A stretch of 48,082 nt of DNA from a virus. The notes beneath the pieces were generated by a model, which was not told where the DNA came from, did no database searches, and worked only from the letters and a program-made list of their open reading frames with translations. The stretch spans positions 1 through 48,082 of IMG/VR virus record IMGVR_UViG_3300037540_000254; one strand, given 5' to 3'. Shown piece after piece: positions 28,101-36,191 of the stretch. Within the stretch, counting starts at the first letter, position 1, and each line of letters opens with the position of its first letter. The position numbers were made by a program, and so were the translations under genes.

Positions 28101-31100
28101 CGATACCGATTTTCCAAAACTTACATATAAGGTTGATTTGCCGGCCAGCGTTTTAAAACCCAAAAAGGCCGGTATGGGCATATCTGATATTCAATTAGAG
28201 GCCGTTATTTTGGCCGGCCAGGCGCATGAACAAGAATTAATTGACGGCCGCCGGCGCGGATTTTTCGCCGGCCACGGTACCGGAGTGGGTAAAGGCCGGA
28301 TTATCGGCGCTACCATTATGGATAACTGGCGCAAAGGCCGAAAAAAGGCGGTATGGATCTCGGAAAAAGCCAGCCTGGAAACAGACGCCAGGCGGGATCT
28401 AAACTCGATCGGCTGGCCAGAGGGCGGAAAGGCCCTGTTTAATCTGAACAAAACTAAGCTCGGCAGCAAGGTTAAAAAGCACGACCAGGGCATTATGTTT
28501 TCAACCTATAACACCCTGGCCAGCCAGTTTAGTAAGATCGATCCGCAAAAACCGGAAACGCTAAAGGAGCTCCGAGTTAGATTAAATCAGATCCGCGATT
28601 GGTTAGGCGAGGATTACGACGGCATTATCGCCTTTGACGAGTCGCACAATATGGCCAATTCAACGGCGCAACAGGGCACTATGGGAAAAACCACGCCGGC
28701 ACAAAAGGCCCTGGCCGGTATCATGTTAGAGGAATTATTACCAAAAGCCCGCCTGGTTTATGTATCGGCCACCGGCGCCACCGAAGTATCAAATATGGCC
28801 TATCTATCTCGCCTGGGCCTATGGGGCGAGGGCACCCCCTTTGCAAACCAGCGGCAATTTGTCAACTCGATCGCCGGATCCGGCCTGGCCGCTATGGAAA
28901 TGATCGCCAGGAGTTTAAAGGCAAACGGCCTATATACGGCACCATCGTTAAGTTATGACGGTGTAAATTATGACCGCCTGGAACACGACCTAACGCCGGA
29001 CCAGGCCGAAACATACAACACGATAGCGCGGGCCTGGCAAGTGATAATGAAAAACACCGAAAAGGCCCTTGATATAACAAATGGAAACCTAAACGGCGCG
29101 GCAAAGCGGGCGGCGCATAGCAAACTATGGGGCACCCAACAGAGGGTATTTAATCAGATCATAACGGCCATGCAGTTACCGACCATGATAGCCAAGATCG
29201 AAAAGGATATAGCGGCCGGTGACTCGGCGGTTATCCAGCTGGTAAATACAAACGATGCCCAGGCGCAGCGGGCTATGGCAAACCGTAAAGAGGGCGAGGA
29301 AATTGAGGATCTTGATTTCACCCCCAGGGCATCGATCGGTGAATATCTGAGAAAGGCATTTCCTACCGATCAATTTGAAACCTATTTAGACGATGAGGGG
29401 CGCGTAAGAACCAGGCCAGTAACAGACGCGGACGGCCAGCCGGTACAGAACCGAGAGGCTATTGAACTGCGCGAGAAAATGCTGCAGGATTTACGGCGCC
29501 TGGCCATGCCCGATAGCCCGCTGGATCAACTATTAGAAAATTTCGGCCAGGATCAAGTTGCGGAAATGACCGGCCGGAAAAGCAGGGTAATAATCGACTC
29601 GGAAACCGGCACCAAAAAGGAGCAAAAATGGAGCAAGTCTAAGGCCCTAAAAGATGTTGACGCCTTTACCGATGATAAAAAACGTATCCTGGTTTTCTCC
29701 GAGGCCGGCGGCACCGGCGCCAGCTATCACGCGGACCGCACTTTTAAAAACCGGCGGACCAGGCGCCATTATTTACTGCAGGCCGGCTGGACCGCCAGCA
29801 AGGCAGTACAGGGCCTGGGGCGTACCCACCGATCGAACCAAAAGCAACCGCCCGAATATTTCCTTGTTACCACCAATTTAAAAGCGCAAAAGCGTTTTAT
29901 ATCCTCGATCGCCAGGCGCCTTGACCAGCTGGGCGCCCTTACCAAAGGCCAGCGCCAGGCCGGATCCCAGGGGATTTTTCAAGCCCGCGATAACCTTGAA
30001 TCCGATTATGCGCGTGATGCACTGCGTAGGTTTTGGGAACAACTCGCGGATAATGAAATAGAGGGCATGACCTGGCAGCAGTGGGAAGAACAGAGCGGCA
30101 CTAAAATAGTGGATCCGCAAACCGGCGCCCTTTACGCGCAGACTCCCGATATGATCCGGACCATGAATAGAATGTTATCAATGGAGATCGACTCGCAGAA
30201 TATCGCCTTTGATGCGTTTTCGAAAAACCTGGATGCGGTTATACAGGAACACGCCGACGCCGGCACCCTCGATGTAGGTATCGAAACGATTACCGGCCTG
30301 GCAGTGGAAAAGGTATCTGAAAAGGTTGTTCATACGGTAGATGAAACCGGATCCACCGCTAATTATGTGCGCGTTAAAGTAACCAATCCATCAAATAAGG
30401 TGGCCTGGGAAAGTGTACGCGGCCAGCCGATTTTTCAAAATGTCAGATCCGGCAAAGTATGGGCGGGATCCGTGAGGCGATCGAGGACAACCAAACAGGG
30501 CGCGATCATTAATTATAGAGTCCTGCGATCGACGGCCGATACCACGCAACGCGCAGACGAGGACGTATTACAGGATCCTAAGAAGTGGCAACAGATGGAA
30601 GATAAGCCAGCCCAGGAGGAATGGAACAAGCAATTTACAACAATACCGGAAACCAGCGATCGTACTATCGATATGCTAACCGGCGATCTGCTACCTATTT
30701 GGGATCGATTAACCGGATTTGCCACCGTTTACCGCCTGCAGACCGACGCCGGCGAGCGACTATTAGGCCGCGTCCTGGCACCGCATGATGTTGATACCGT
30801 CCTTGAACGCCTGGGAGTGACCGCGGAAAAGGTCGAGGTTAAAAATAAAGATCTCGGCAATAAGATCTTAGCCGGCGGGCGGGCCACCCTGGCGAATGGA
30901 TGGGAGATCAAAAAGTCGATGGTATCCGGAGATGAGCGGATCGAGTTGATAGGGCCCCGCGGATCCGAGATCGATCTATTAGAAAAGCAGGGCGCCTTTG
31001 TTGAGGAAATAAGTTTTAGAGATCGGATCTTTATACCCACCACCGGTACCGCAACTATTTTTGACCGGATCCTGGTAAACCGGCCAGTGGTTAAAATGAT

Positions 31101-34100
31101 AACCGCCTACCAGGGGCCCAGGATCGCAGATACCGAAGTATCAGAACCCACCGCGGAGCTCGCGCAGAAAGTTAAAAAGAAAGTCGATGCCGGCGGCAAG
31201 ATCTCGCAGCTGGATATGTTTACCGGCACCGACTTTGAAACCCTGGATCCGATACCGGAGGGCCCGCAATATGTGACGGTTAAATCAACCGGCAAGATGG
31301 GATTTGAAAGCAACGTGATTGCCGACGTTCACGACGCGGCCGCCTTTGCAGCGCCCCTGGCGGATATGGCCCAGGAAAAAGGCTTTATGATTTCAACCGA
31401 TGCCCAGGGCGAAATTATAGAGGTACACTTTATCGGCAAGGGCGGCCGGTCCTCGGTGGGGATCCCGCTTGTTGAAACAGTAGGCCGGCTATTCAATACC
31501 CCAGGAGTGGCAAAGGCCTATTTTATACATAACCACCCATCCGGCAGGGTAGAACCCTCGGCAGAGGATCGAGGCATGGCCCGAAATATGGGCAAGATCG
31601 CGGCCACCGGCGGTATCGAAATGGATCAAGCGATAATAGCCGGTGACGAATACGCGACTTACAAGGCCACCAAAACACAAACCCTGGCATCCACCACAAA
31701 GAAGATCCGGAAAACAACCCGCAAAAAGAGAATTCCGGTAGTTGAGCGGGTGATTAAGCGCAAGGGCCCAGGCAAAGTAATAGCCAATTCCAACGATGCG
31801 CGGGAGCACATAAAAGATGTTTACGGCGATCGCCAGGGCTTTATGTTTTTAGATACAGGCCTGCGCGATATTGGTTTTTTAGAATTTAAACCAGGAACGC
31901 CGGCGCGGCAGCTGGTACACGATTTAATTCAAGAGGGCGAGCGCATTAATGCGACCGGATTTTTGTTTCATTCCAAGTCAGAAAGCCAGGAAATGCCGGC
32001 CGATCGCTTTACATTTTTAAAAGAATGGCAGAAACAGATCGGCAGCGGCGCCATGCAGCTATTTGAAATTTTGCACAATGGGGTATCCTATGCGGACGCC
32101 GGCGCGTTTACCAAAACTGGCATAATAGGCAAGCCGGATTACCAGGCGGATTATAGAATTATTTTAAGTGATGTACCGATTTACGCCAGCAAAAAGATAG
32201 CGCCGACCACCCCGCAAACGGTTGAAGATGTAAATTTGATGGTCAACGCGGTAACGGCACAATGGACAAGGGGCGGACCCGCGATCAAGGTATATCGCAC
32301 CCAGGAGGGATTGCCTAATATCGTTAAAGATTATTTGAAAGGGGAAAACCGCGAGGCTGATATTATAACCGGCGCCTATTATGATAACACTATTTACCTG
32401 GTAGCTGAAAACCTGGGATCCAACGAGGAAACCACCCAAACAATCTTACATGAGGGATTCGGCCACCACGGCCTGCGCGGTACCCTGGGCAAAGATGTTT
32501 TTCCGGTCCTGCGCGATCTGTATATAGCCAAAAAGGCGGAAGTGAACGCGATCGGCGCCGAGCTCGGCATTAATACGAAAACGGTTGACGGCCAGCTGCA
32601 GGCGGCCGAGGAATGGTTTGCCAACCAGGCGCAACTCGGTATCGAGTCAAAATGGTATGACCGCCTGGTACGCGCCATTAGAAACTGGATCCGGAAGATC
32701 GCAAACGCGGCCGGTATCGATATGGCCTTATCGGATCCGGAGATACGCGCCCTTATCGCTGCAGCGCGACAATTTACCCTGGCCGGCCAAAAGGTATCGG
32801 CCCACCCAGGCGCCACGCCGGCATTTAAAAAGAAGAAATACGGCAAGCGGATTGATTATAAACAACACTTAACCCCCGAACAGCAGCGCCGGATTAAAGC
32901 GGCCAAAGGAGTAGGCACCGAGGGATTTATCGAAAAGCGGAAAGAGGATCTAAAGCGATTGGCGGCCGAGCGGCAACACTTTCCGGAGCTAACCAAAGTT
33001 GAGGATCCAACCTTACGGCACCAGCTGGCGGATATTTTGCGCGTCCACCAGGAAATACCCGAAGTGGCCAAACAACAGACGGCCGAGAAAATGCGGGAAT
33101 TCATTAAGGATCTAAGCACAGACGCCTATGATGTTTACACGATGAATATAATCTTAGCCGATATGATCCGCGATATTGAAACCGGCCTGCTTAATAATCA
33201 GATGTTGGGCAAGGGCGAAACTTTCCCATTTGGTTTTGAGTCCGTCGAGCAGATAGCAGAAACGCATGAAAAATTTAAGACCCTGGCCAACGTCCATCCG
33301 GAGATCGGCACCGCTTTAAGGGAACGAAAGGCCTATATCGATGAAATGGCGCGGCAGCTGGTTAAATTTAAGATCCTTAAAAAGGAAGTTTTAAAGCATA
33401 ATGATTATTACCACCACCAGGTACTGCAGTATTGGGGCACAAAGGAGCAGAAAGGCAAAGGGGTAGCAACCGGATCCGCGGACGTAAGGCAACACTGGCG
33501 CCCCTGGATGGCCGCCCGAAAGGGATCCTTACTCGATTATAATACTGAATACGTCGAGGCCGAATTTGTGGCGCTATCGCAACAATACGCGCAAGTCGAA
33601 ACGGCAAAAACCCTGCAGCGGCTTAAAAACAAGGCGGATATATACGCGGATCTCAAAGACCAGGCAAAAAGGAAAAATTTAGTCAATTTCTATAAGCAGG
33701 AGGCCGAAAAACTATCTAAAATGTTTAAGACCACCATTACCCCTGCAGAGGTAATGGCCGACCACGAATTAGACCCCCTGTTTCAATACCGCCAGGCGAT
33801 TGCTATGTCGATCAACGCATTAGAGGGCATGGCGTACAAGGGCAAACTCGGCGGCGATTCAGAGTGGCAGGAGATAATAGACGGCCTGGCTATCGCGCAT
33901 GAGGATAAAAAAGAGGACCGCGAGGGAGTGTTTAGCCCTATTCCGGACGGCCGGCTATTTGATTTCCTGGCCTACCTGGTCCGGACCGGTCAACCTGGCG
34001 CGTCCTGGGCGGCCACGATCTTTAAAAATATCCACGGCAGGAGTAAGCATATAGAGGATGCCCTGGGCAAAAACTTTTTAACCTGGAAAACTGAAATGCC

Positions 34101-35982
34101 GGCCGGCTATGTGGAATGGAAACCCGAACCTGGTAAAGGCTGGTATTGGGCAAATACCCTGGCCGATCAAGTCCTGCAGCAAGTTATCGCCGGCGAGCGG
34201 GATTTGCAGGATACCGACGTTAGGCAAGTCCTGGCAAAGGGCCATGAGATTATTTGGGTATTACCGGAGGGATTAGCCGAAACCCTGGATAATTTCAAAC
34301 AACCGCCGGAGCTCCGATCAATCGGCCGAATGTCAGAGGCGGCATTAAGGGCCTGGAAACAGTATATCTTGATTAATCCCCTGCGCGTTATCCGGTACAA
34401 TCTAAACAACATGAGCGGCGATCTGGATATTACCCTGGCCTATAATCCCAGGATCCTAAAGCATTTTTTCGGCGCGATCCGCGATCTTAGGAGATACGGC
34501 AAGGGCACCGCCAGCGGAAGATTAAAAACCGAAATGGATTTGGCCCGCAAATTAGGTGTGATTGGTAGTGGCTGGTCGGTGCAAGAAGTCGAGGATATAA
34601 CAAAACAGATGGGCCTCGATAAGTTTGTGCGTAATATCATAATGGGCCAAAAGCCGAACCTGGCCGTCAAGTATTGGGAGGCCGCTAAAAATGCCACCAC
34701 CTTTAGAGAAAACATTTTACGCCTGGCCGCCTTTAGGCATTTTAAAAAGGAAGTCAAAAAGGGTAAAGGGGTGTATGGCGCCAGCAAGCGGCCGGAAATA
34801 GATGCGATCACGGATCCAACAGAAAGGGCAGCCAAACTGGCCCGCGAACTGGTGGGCGATTATGGGAATATATCTCATTCCGGCCAGTGGATCCGCAAGC
34901 GCATGATGCCGTTTTATAGCTGGATGGAAATTAATAGCCCCAGGTACGTCTATATGCTTAGAAACGTCCGCCATGAGGGCAGAAAGCCTGGCCAGGCAGT
35001 TAGCCGGATGGGCATTAAAGCACTCACCAAAACCGCCGGATTTGGCGTAAAGACCATGATGCTTTACACATTGGTACAGATCTGGAACCATCTATTATAT
35101 CCGGATGAGGAAAAAGAATTTGGAGAGGCCGGCCGGCGCCAGCTGCATTTAATATTAGGCCGGCGGGATGATGGAACGATTAGATCAATCCGTTTCCAGG
35201 GCGCCTTGTCTGATACGCTATCCTTTTTCGGCCTGGAAGATTGGCCCGACGATGTTAGAGATATTTACAAAAGCGAGGATCGAGTAGCGACGGTACAGGA
35301 AAAATTGATCGAGGTACCAAAGGCCTTTAGCACCCGACTTTATCACGGCGTAAGGCCCGAACCTAAACTCTTATTTGAGGGATTGAGCGGATACAGCTTT
35401 TATCCGGATCCGTATAGCCCGCGGCCGATCCGCGATACCGCGCAGCATATATTAAGAACCTTTAGCCTGGACAAGATTTATAATCGAGCAGTGGGCAAGC
35501 CTGGGCGCGGCAAAAATGTGGCCATGCACTTTTTAAACGATTTGAAAAGCCTTTTAATCTATACCTCGGATCCAGGCGAGCAGGCTTATTATGATGTACG
35601 CAATATGGTTATCGAGCATAAGAAAAAGACCGGTGACGAGCGGCCGAGCGGCCGGCCTACCAACAAGGGCAACGCGCTTTATTATTACCGGCAGGCCCTA
35701 AAGTATGGCGATTTTGAAGCGGCCGAGCGGTACCTGGTTAAATACTATGAATACGGCGGCAAGCGCACCGGCATTAAGGCGAGCATCAAAAGGGCCCATC
35801 CATTATCCGGCATTAAAAAAATGCAGCGGCGCAGTTTTAGAAAAGATCTTAGTCCTGCAGAACAAAAAACCCTGGAACGCGCTATCGAGTGGTATGATAA
35901 AACCTATCGGCAGCCAGGATCCAGGGATATAAGAATAAGGGCAAGGAAAACCTATCGAGAAAAGTTAGCGGCGAACCGTTAA
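19147..35982 (+). CDS. Giant polyvalent protein (5,611 aa): ParB/DdrB, TGT-like, SAP repeats, DNA methylase, SNO helicase, RadC-JAB, zincin, LPD38-like
   Basis: One uninterrupted frame starts at an ATG with AGGTGA upstream. Residues 1-~130 are acidic and ~430-510 hydrophobic. A ParB/DdrB-like domain spans ~1150-1455 (SGNSR 1225-1229). A tRNA-guanine-transglycosylase/DpdA-like barrel spans ~1547-1790 (DSGAF near 1598). Four SAP-like repeats lie between ~1958 and 2249. An adenine-type methylase spans ~2445-2650 (EPSAGVGG, then NPPF from 2543). A Pro/Ala/Gly linker covers ~2667-2780. A strawberry-notch SF2 helicase spans ~2990-3600 (GxGxGKG ending at 3050, DESH 3164-3167, QGLGRTHRSNQ ~3555). A RadC-like JAB spans ~4040-4170 (H4128, H4130, D4141), with a weaker copy to ~4320. 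A zincin motif HEGFGHH begins at 4435. An LPD38-like end covers ~5075-5440. These domains are known from polyvalent anti-restriction proteins of phages and plasmids such as P1 DarB. Injection with the DNA is inferred from its neighbours. Confidence 0.85.
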   Translation: MAFRLGEAVEYDPFSPEPHKGEDFKLGDPVDYDPFKEEEDQPGMMDRIAGYFEAEPQPDIAGEVAPHQPPAEPAETGLPEESEYIAAPGPLGEPMLKEDLAERPITPYEQAYQEEMAALEGEPEPDEDALESELRTAREAEETGEAPAEPEVDPKTGRPIIPDTEPWRWDDAKKDLKAWKKARAEKEKRHANNINEAKKSILRKDPDYAFPEGQGPWVDDPRELHQRKRGLDPSGQEIDFDARAPRDMTGEEKRSFANQFGSRMVPGAYTGIKRFEQGLYTTNYLLWVQSDKEHRAVLDSVVDQISKGAFPDDVQKQEAYKVRFAQEASDLWGSGYLIDDLIWGEAEKHGVTLKEDPLDITTFSNPPENMEETKKKNVERVKQVQQDIQDWYEKNPEYALPDDWDTLTSDEREQKYPGIFWGEQVSTNAINSLLSIGTYLGVQAATKNATIATLAAGLVLYPAFVQEIDDELTRLEQEEGIIVPDEIRAELALLGAIPSSMIEGLSERFGFGPGVMKHFKKLGQKALKRELIRRFVQSAMAKKAYTFAGKPTLWVAKQAPAGYAEEAGQTMVSNAAAQFVGSERSLFQGAGEAGRIGAYLEPMLGGPAAATTGLYQVRKKAKAKKEITKAENKIKELLQDYDGQTAEDILTGEEPRPAPGAPVEEPTRETEFTGAESVEAEETAAEFTPEELAAAEAAAPAEKPAPEPAAPRAPKPTAAPRMGEKPTAAVKRIWGVPEQAGGKRVAPGRTTPAWQLPAEKRPEEIQRVKEIWQGKRAPKRGGIIEDVSLPPAKTRITPTGRRKVLQNYANELGKEAGAKIRFDNVVYQDERPIGLQMTVTDGPAKGARFTISDRAHKTRAQAEAFVSIIVNTYANAEAAAPVLAPKKKAPKKDAQAELDQLVQTLNPEQKAAVKDLIEWAEMPIDQRLGLMRAELATLEQKKALKAAAPPKEVITKPAITAPPPAPAAAAPPTPPAAPPKVAPGEKLEPTAEIPGPSPGARWTTDPGAIPGEPLHFLDQTPNLLEDDSVAAIIEHEVEDGSLFELVDPDGRSLGMFKDAESAAQAAEEQFEAPKEKAPAKAKPVLAGGPRVAPVRKTPPGPPPAAPPAAVEKPAPEEKPLEVIRPPAEHIGSAAPIVTPQNPEGYDAEYMIVEERFLVPSHNPETWQKEGDYPEGVQERAYHSDTAEQAKVIEHAQKLDPRILLSDDPTPTNGPPIITESNYVISGNSRAMSIGLAFKDPKKAAKYKNQLVSKASSFGLAPKNVKAMDNPVLVRRIETENNEEMRKLAREFNETMTAGLGEAAEIASMGKSITPETMEKIGTRLADREISLRELLGKKDGLEIMGWLVDDGAISATQRTQYLNKAGDLLNKRGKETIESGIFGNIIDDLDLINSAQKSHLNKIEKSLAELAKVKARGEAWDITPDLKEGLRLATAAQAQDLSVREFLMQQPLFEARVEYTTVSERLADLIIKDKPTRFKERWKGYSIDAVADTKKQVQMFKPKTQAESLQEHFDIEAAEVEAPAEAPGEIEAAAAPEPTAAPEPAEITNYFSGANRLGDMKGHIQAGVPIGVEISELSKNGEALLIDYLKEGGQVFIDSGAFGAQKKGIQVNWPAVLKNYKRIADAAGDGAKNLVVVAPDVIGDPLATINMTGKYKRELNVLAEQGVGIILPVHRPPAPGKLRDIWANMIGSLDEGNRAQGIAGFPSQHKNPDRLNPEDYADIFKAFYPPKRVHLLGISPKADDFSERTAELRRLDPNIEIIADANRLRAQAGRTLKPEIYAAAAARKANEGQAKPIEEYKDLRPEYETREGFEYTFLPEGLNADKVMQIGKVEGLPAEFVREFLYNVRSGILGTQVNFAISEGEWRDDTMIPFKEFHDIISLGAEQIAPAMKRADMVQLAVEWEQKKADEREAAREKREKEAARKPPLEAPLEITPGQRLAERIRTGQEKLANLETYKLKDLVKAAQELGVRATGKKGKISQRIRKEAPRIQQEFDESKGKQPLGGSAQQLKMILTGQLDINLPTLEPLNKEYLQSLAIALGFPKSGTKDQISARIMDLKSLRDEISVLTEPEHFTERWSKPELKDMAAKAKVWKSGNKRQLAISLMTWAARSVNRGQVEVRAALGAALEAKGREAEDIPDKVWDKLGLLYKPTITEELAAELPAEEREDAEVQAGLDAMTPEERAEMAKGVDQKQYERIKAGKDPLTRNIVGIITKPWVQQLAIDLGLAKSGTRDQIVDRIIEAYDGKYYAEVAQAAPETIPAEGIWIEGHLQTPDRFDRWWTHLIRAREALNEIAKKSPLATEWLKGVDNTDLDSIVAAVDAYDEAQVEPPAAEAPAAPAEKAAPEHEKAAGSTKLANWVNNKLVKDESIAWRDLFKQADTAFAGTQAAGKYSPKDAYDAMEQGVNIYVHDQMAMRDPENAAENVAWLKETIAKLPTQTKRTREQGEFQQFSTPPPLAYVANWAANITENDTYLEPSAGVGGLAIFGREVVGDRAIVNELSPRRAALLGELGFKTVFVEDASQLDNVLPDAVKPTVIVMNPPFSATAGRLKGITATKFGAQQIEQALNRLEDGGRLVGIVGKGMADNQPGFKSWWKIIKGKYTVKANVRVSGQEYRKYGTTFDNQLIIIDKIGPTDYTLVKGKVDKIEDLIPKLEGVRNDRQEMGKPGAERKPIAGKPAGAEIPKAEQPGAEPGPVVDIAAGAVGPGARPGEVTKPAAGQAGRVEQLAPEPGKPIPEPEAVEPGRGEFPGTDTEPGERAGPGTIGNAAGVPTPTGGELSLDQLDSLIDEVIEAEPTKKKAAAPKKPAAAKPTATKKPASRDDAYKQIAGIIKALPKATEAKEIALAYGQDMTLEHPDAYEQAKPVIEFTYNDFIGTESATEEKARQWITDAYRGLSKYDIDPAIIKNWILYYYANDRPGALPKSKPAPTAAPAEATPEKKAEIKKVEKKREEISASLYEDYTGAVTGATKHPTPLVETAALADTDFPKLTYKVDLPASVLKPKKAGMGISDIQLEAVILAGQAHEQELIDGRRRGFFAGHGTGVGKGRIIGATIMDNWRKGRKKAVWISEKASLETDARRDLNSIGWPEGGKALFNLNKTKLGSKVKKHDQGIMFSTYNTLASQFSKIDPQKPETLKELRVRLNQIRDWLGEDYDGIIAFDESHNMANSTAQQGTMGKTTPAQKALAGIMLEELLPKARLVYVSATGATEVSNMAYLSRLGLWGEGTPFANQRQFVNSIAGSGLAAMEMIARSLKANGLYTAPSLSYDGVNYDRLEHDLTPDQAETYNTIARAWQVIMKNTEKALDITNGNLNGAAKRAAHSKLWGTQQRVFNQIITAMQLPTMIAKIEKDIAAGDSAVIQLVNTNDAQAQRAMANRKEGEEIEDLDFTPRASIGEYLRKAFPTDQFETYLDDEGRVRTRPVTDADGQPVQNREAIELREKMLQDLRRLAMPDSPLDQLLENFGQDQVAEMTGRKSRVIIDSETGTKKEQKWSKSKALKDVDAFTDDKKRILVFSEAGGTGASYHADRTFKNRRTRRHYLLQAGWTASKAVQGLGRTHRSNQKQPPEYFLVTTNLKAQKRFISSIARRLDQLGALTKGQRQAGSQGIFQARDNLESDYARDALRRFWEQLADNEIEGMTWQQWEEQSGTKIVDPQTGALYAQTPDMIRTMNRMLSMEIDSQNIAFDAFSKNLDAVIQEHADAGTLDVGIETITGLAVEKVSEKVVHTVDETGSTANYVRVKVTNPSNKVAWESVRGQPIFQNVRSGKVWAGSVRRSRTTKQGAIINYRVLRSTADTTQRADEDVLQDPKKWQQMEDKPAQEEWNKQFTTIPETSDRTIDMLTGDLLPIWDRLTGFATVYRLQTDAGERLLGRVLAPHDVDTVLERLGVTAEKVEVKNKDLGNKILAGGRATLANGWEIKKSMVSGDERIELIGPRGSEIDLLEKQGAFVEEISFRDRIFIPTTGTATIFDRILVNRPVVKMITAYQGPRIADTEVSEPTAELAQKVKKKVDAGGKISQLDMFTGTDFETLDPIPEGPQYVTVKSTGKMGFESNVIADVHDAAAFAAPLADMAQEKGFMISTDAQGEIIEVHFIGKGGRSSVGIPLVETVGRLFNTPGVAKAYFIHNHPSGRVEPSAEDRGMARNMGKIAATGGIEMDQAIIAGDEYATYKATKTQTLASTTKKIRKTTRKKRIPVVERVIKRKGPGKVIANSNDAREHIKDVYGDRQGFMFLDTGLRDIGFLEFKPGTPARQLVHDLIQEGERINATGFLFHSKSESQEMPADRFTFLKEWQKQIGSGAMQLFEILHNGVSYADAGAFTKTGIIGKPDYQADYRIILSDVPIYASKKIAPTTPQTVEDVNLMVNAVTAQWTRGGPAIKVYRTQEGLPNIVKDYLKGENREADIITGAYYDNTIYLVAENLGSNEETTQTILHEGFGHHGLRGTLGKDVFPVLRDLYIAKKAEVNAIGAELGINTKTVDGQLQAAEEWFANQAQLGIESKWYDRLVRAIRNWIRKIANAAGIDMALSDPEIRALIAAARQFTLAGQKVSAHPGATPAFKKKKYGKRIDYKQHLTPEQQRRIKAAKGVGTEGFIEKRKEDLKRLAAERQHFPELTKVEDPTLRHQLADILRVHQEIPEVAKQQTAEKMREFIKDLSTDAYDVYTMNIILADMIRDIETGLLNNQMLGKGETFPFGFESVEQIAETHEKFKTLANVHPEIGTALRERKAYIDEMARQLVKFKILKKEVLKHNDYYHHQVLQYWGTKEQKGKGVATGSADVRQHWRPWMAARKGSLLDYNTEYVEAEFVALSQQYAQVETAKTLQRLKNKADIYADLKDQAKRKNLVNFYKQEAEKLSKMFKTTITPAEVMADHELDPLFQYRQAIAMSINALEGMAYKGKLGGDSEWQEIIDGLAIAHEDKKEDREGVFSPIPDGRLFDFLAYLVRTGQPGASWAATIFKNIHGRSKHIEDALGKNFLTWKTEMPAGYVEWKPEPGKGWYWANTLADQVLQQVIAGERDLQDTDVRQVLAKGHEIIWVLPEGLAETLDNFKQPPELRSIGRMSEAALRAWKQYILINPLRVIRYNLNNMSGDLDITLAYNPRILKHFFGAIRDLRRYGKGTASGRLKTEMDLARKLGVIGSGWSVQEVEDITKQMGLDKFVRNIIMGQKPNLAVKYWEAAKNATTFRENILRLAAFRHFKKEVKKGKGVYGASKRPEIDAITDPTERAAKLARELVGDYGNISHSGQWIRKRMMPFYSWMEINSPRYVYMLRNVRHEGRKPGQAVSRMGIKALTKTAGFGVKTMMLYTLVQIWNHLLYPDEEKEFGEAGRRQLHLILGRRDDGTIRSIRFQGALSDTLSFFGLEDWPDDVRDIYKSEDRVATVQEKLIEVPKAFSTRLYHGVRPEPKLLFEGLSGYSFYPDPYSPRPIRDTAQHILRTFSLDKIYNRAVGKPGRGKNVAMHFLNDLKSLLIYTSDPGEQAYYDVRNMVIEHKKKTGDERPSGRPTNKGNALYYYRQALKYGDFEAAERYLVKYYEYGGKRTGIKASIKRAHPLSGIKKMQRRSFRKDLSPAEQKTLERAIEWYDKTYRQPGSRDIRIRARKTYREKLAANR
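27131..27496 (+). CDS. Candidate overprinted gene nested in the giant gene (121 aa, +1 frame)
   Basis: In the frame one base ahead of the giant gene, an ATG at 27131 has GGAGGG at 27117-27122 and opens 121 codons ending in TAG. The product starts 'MIDKKWVNQARKENRLPANR' and is helical, rich in Leu, Gln and Asn, with Trp at several places ('LQLAQWAQEQDLVKLP', 'QDKLDELNSWRPN'), so it reads like a folded protein. It uses codons typical of this phage (CTG-G, CAG, AAC, GCG). The giant frame here is low complexity (Pro/Ala/Gly/Glu) and switches to codons rare elsewhere in it (CCT, GCT, GGA, CGA). Function unknown. A chance frame opened by the repeated Glu-Pro-Gly linker is the alternative. Confidence 0.45.
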   Translation: MIDKKWVNQARKENRLPANRLALKFLKQNNQAQNQGQLWILQLAQWAQEQDLVKLPNPLQDKLDELNSWRPNLASQFLNLKQLNLDAENSQELIQNLVNELDLALSETLQGYPPLPEASYR

Positions 35983-36191
35983 GGATCTCGGCCGCCTTTA
36001 ATATACCGGAGCATCGGCGGATCATCCACCGGCGCAACATAGGTAATCCCCCGCCAAATATAAAAGGCCAGGCCCTGCTCGGCATGGATCAATTCACCAT
36101 ACATTTTGGCCCTTTCCATATCATGCGGATCGGCATAAAATACTTTATGATCGTAAACTTTGCCGACTATTTTAAGAATATCATCCATCAT
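35979..36191 (-). CDS. Small hypothetical protein, last gene of the leftward operon
   Basis: This 70-residue protein starts at the ATG at 36191, overlapping the end of the VRR-NUC gene by 11 bases; a GTG at 36218 is possible but would lie deeper in that gene. The sequence 'MMDDILKIVGKVYDHKVFYADPHDMERAKMYGELIHAEQGLAFYIWRGITYVAPVDDPPMLRYIKGGRDP' is a helix followed by a small beta part, without recognised domain. Its stop codon shares the TTAA at 35979-35982 with the stop of the giant gene on the other strand, so the two units converge with no gap. Confidence 0.5.
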   Translation of the reverse strand: MMDDILKIVGKVYDHKVFYADPHDMERAKMYGELIHAEQGLAFYIWRGITYVAPVDDPPMLRYIKGGRDP

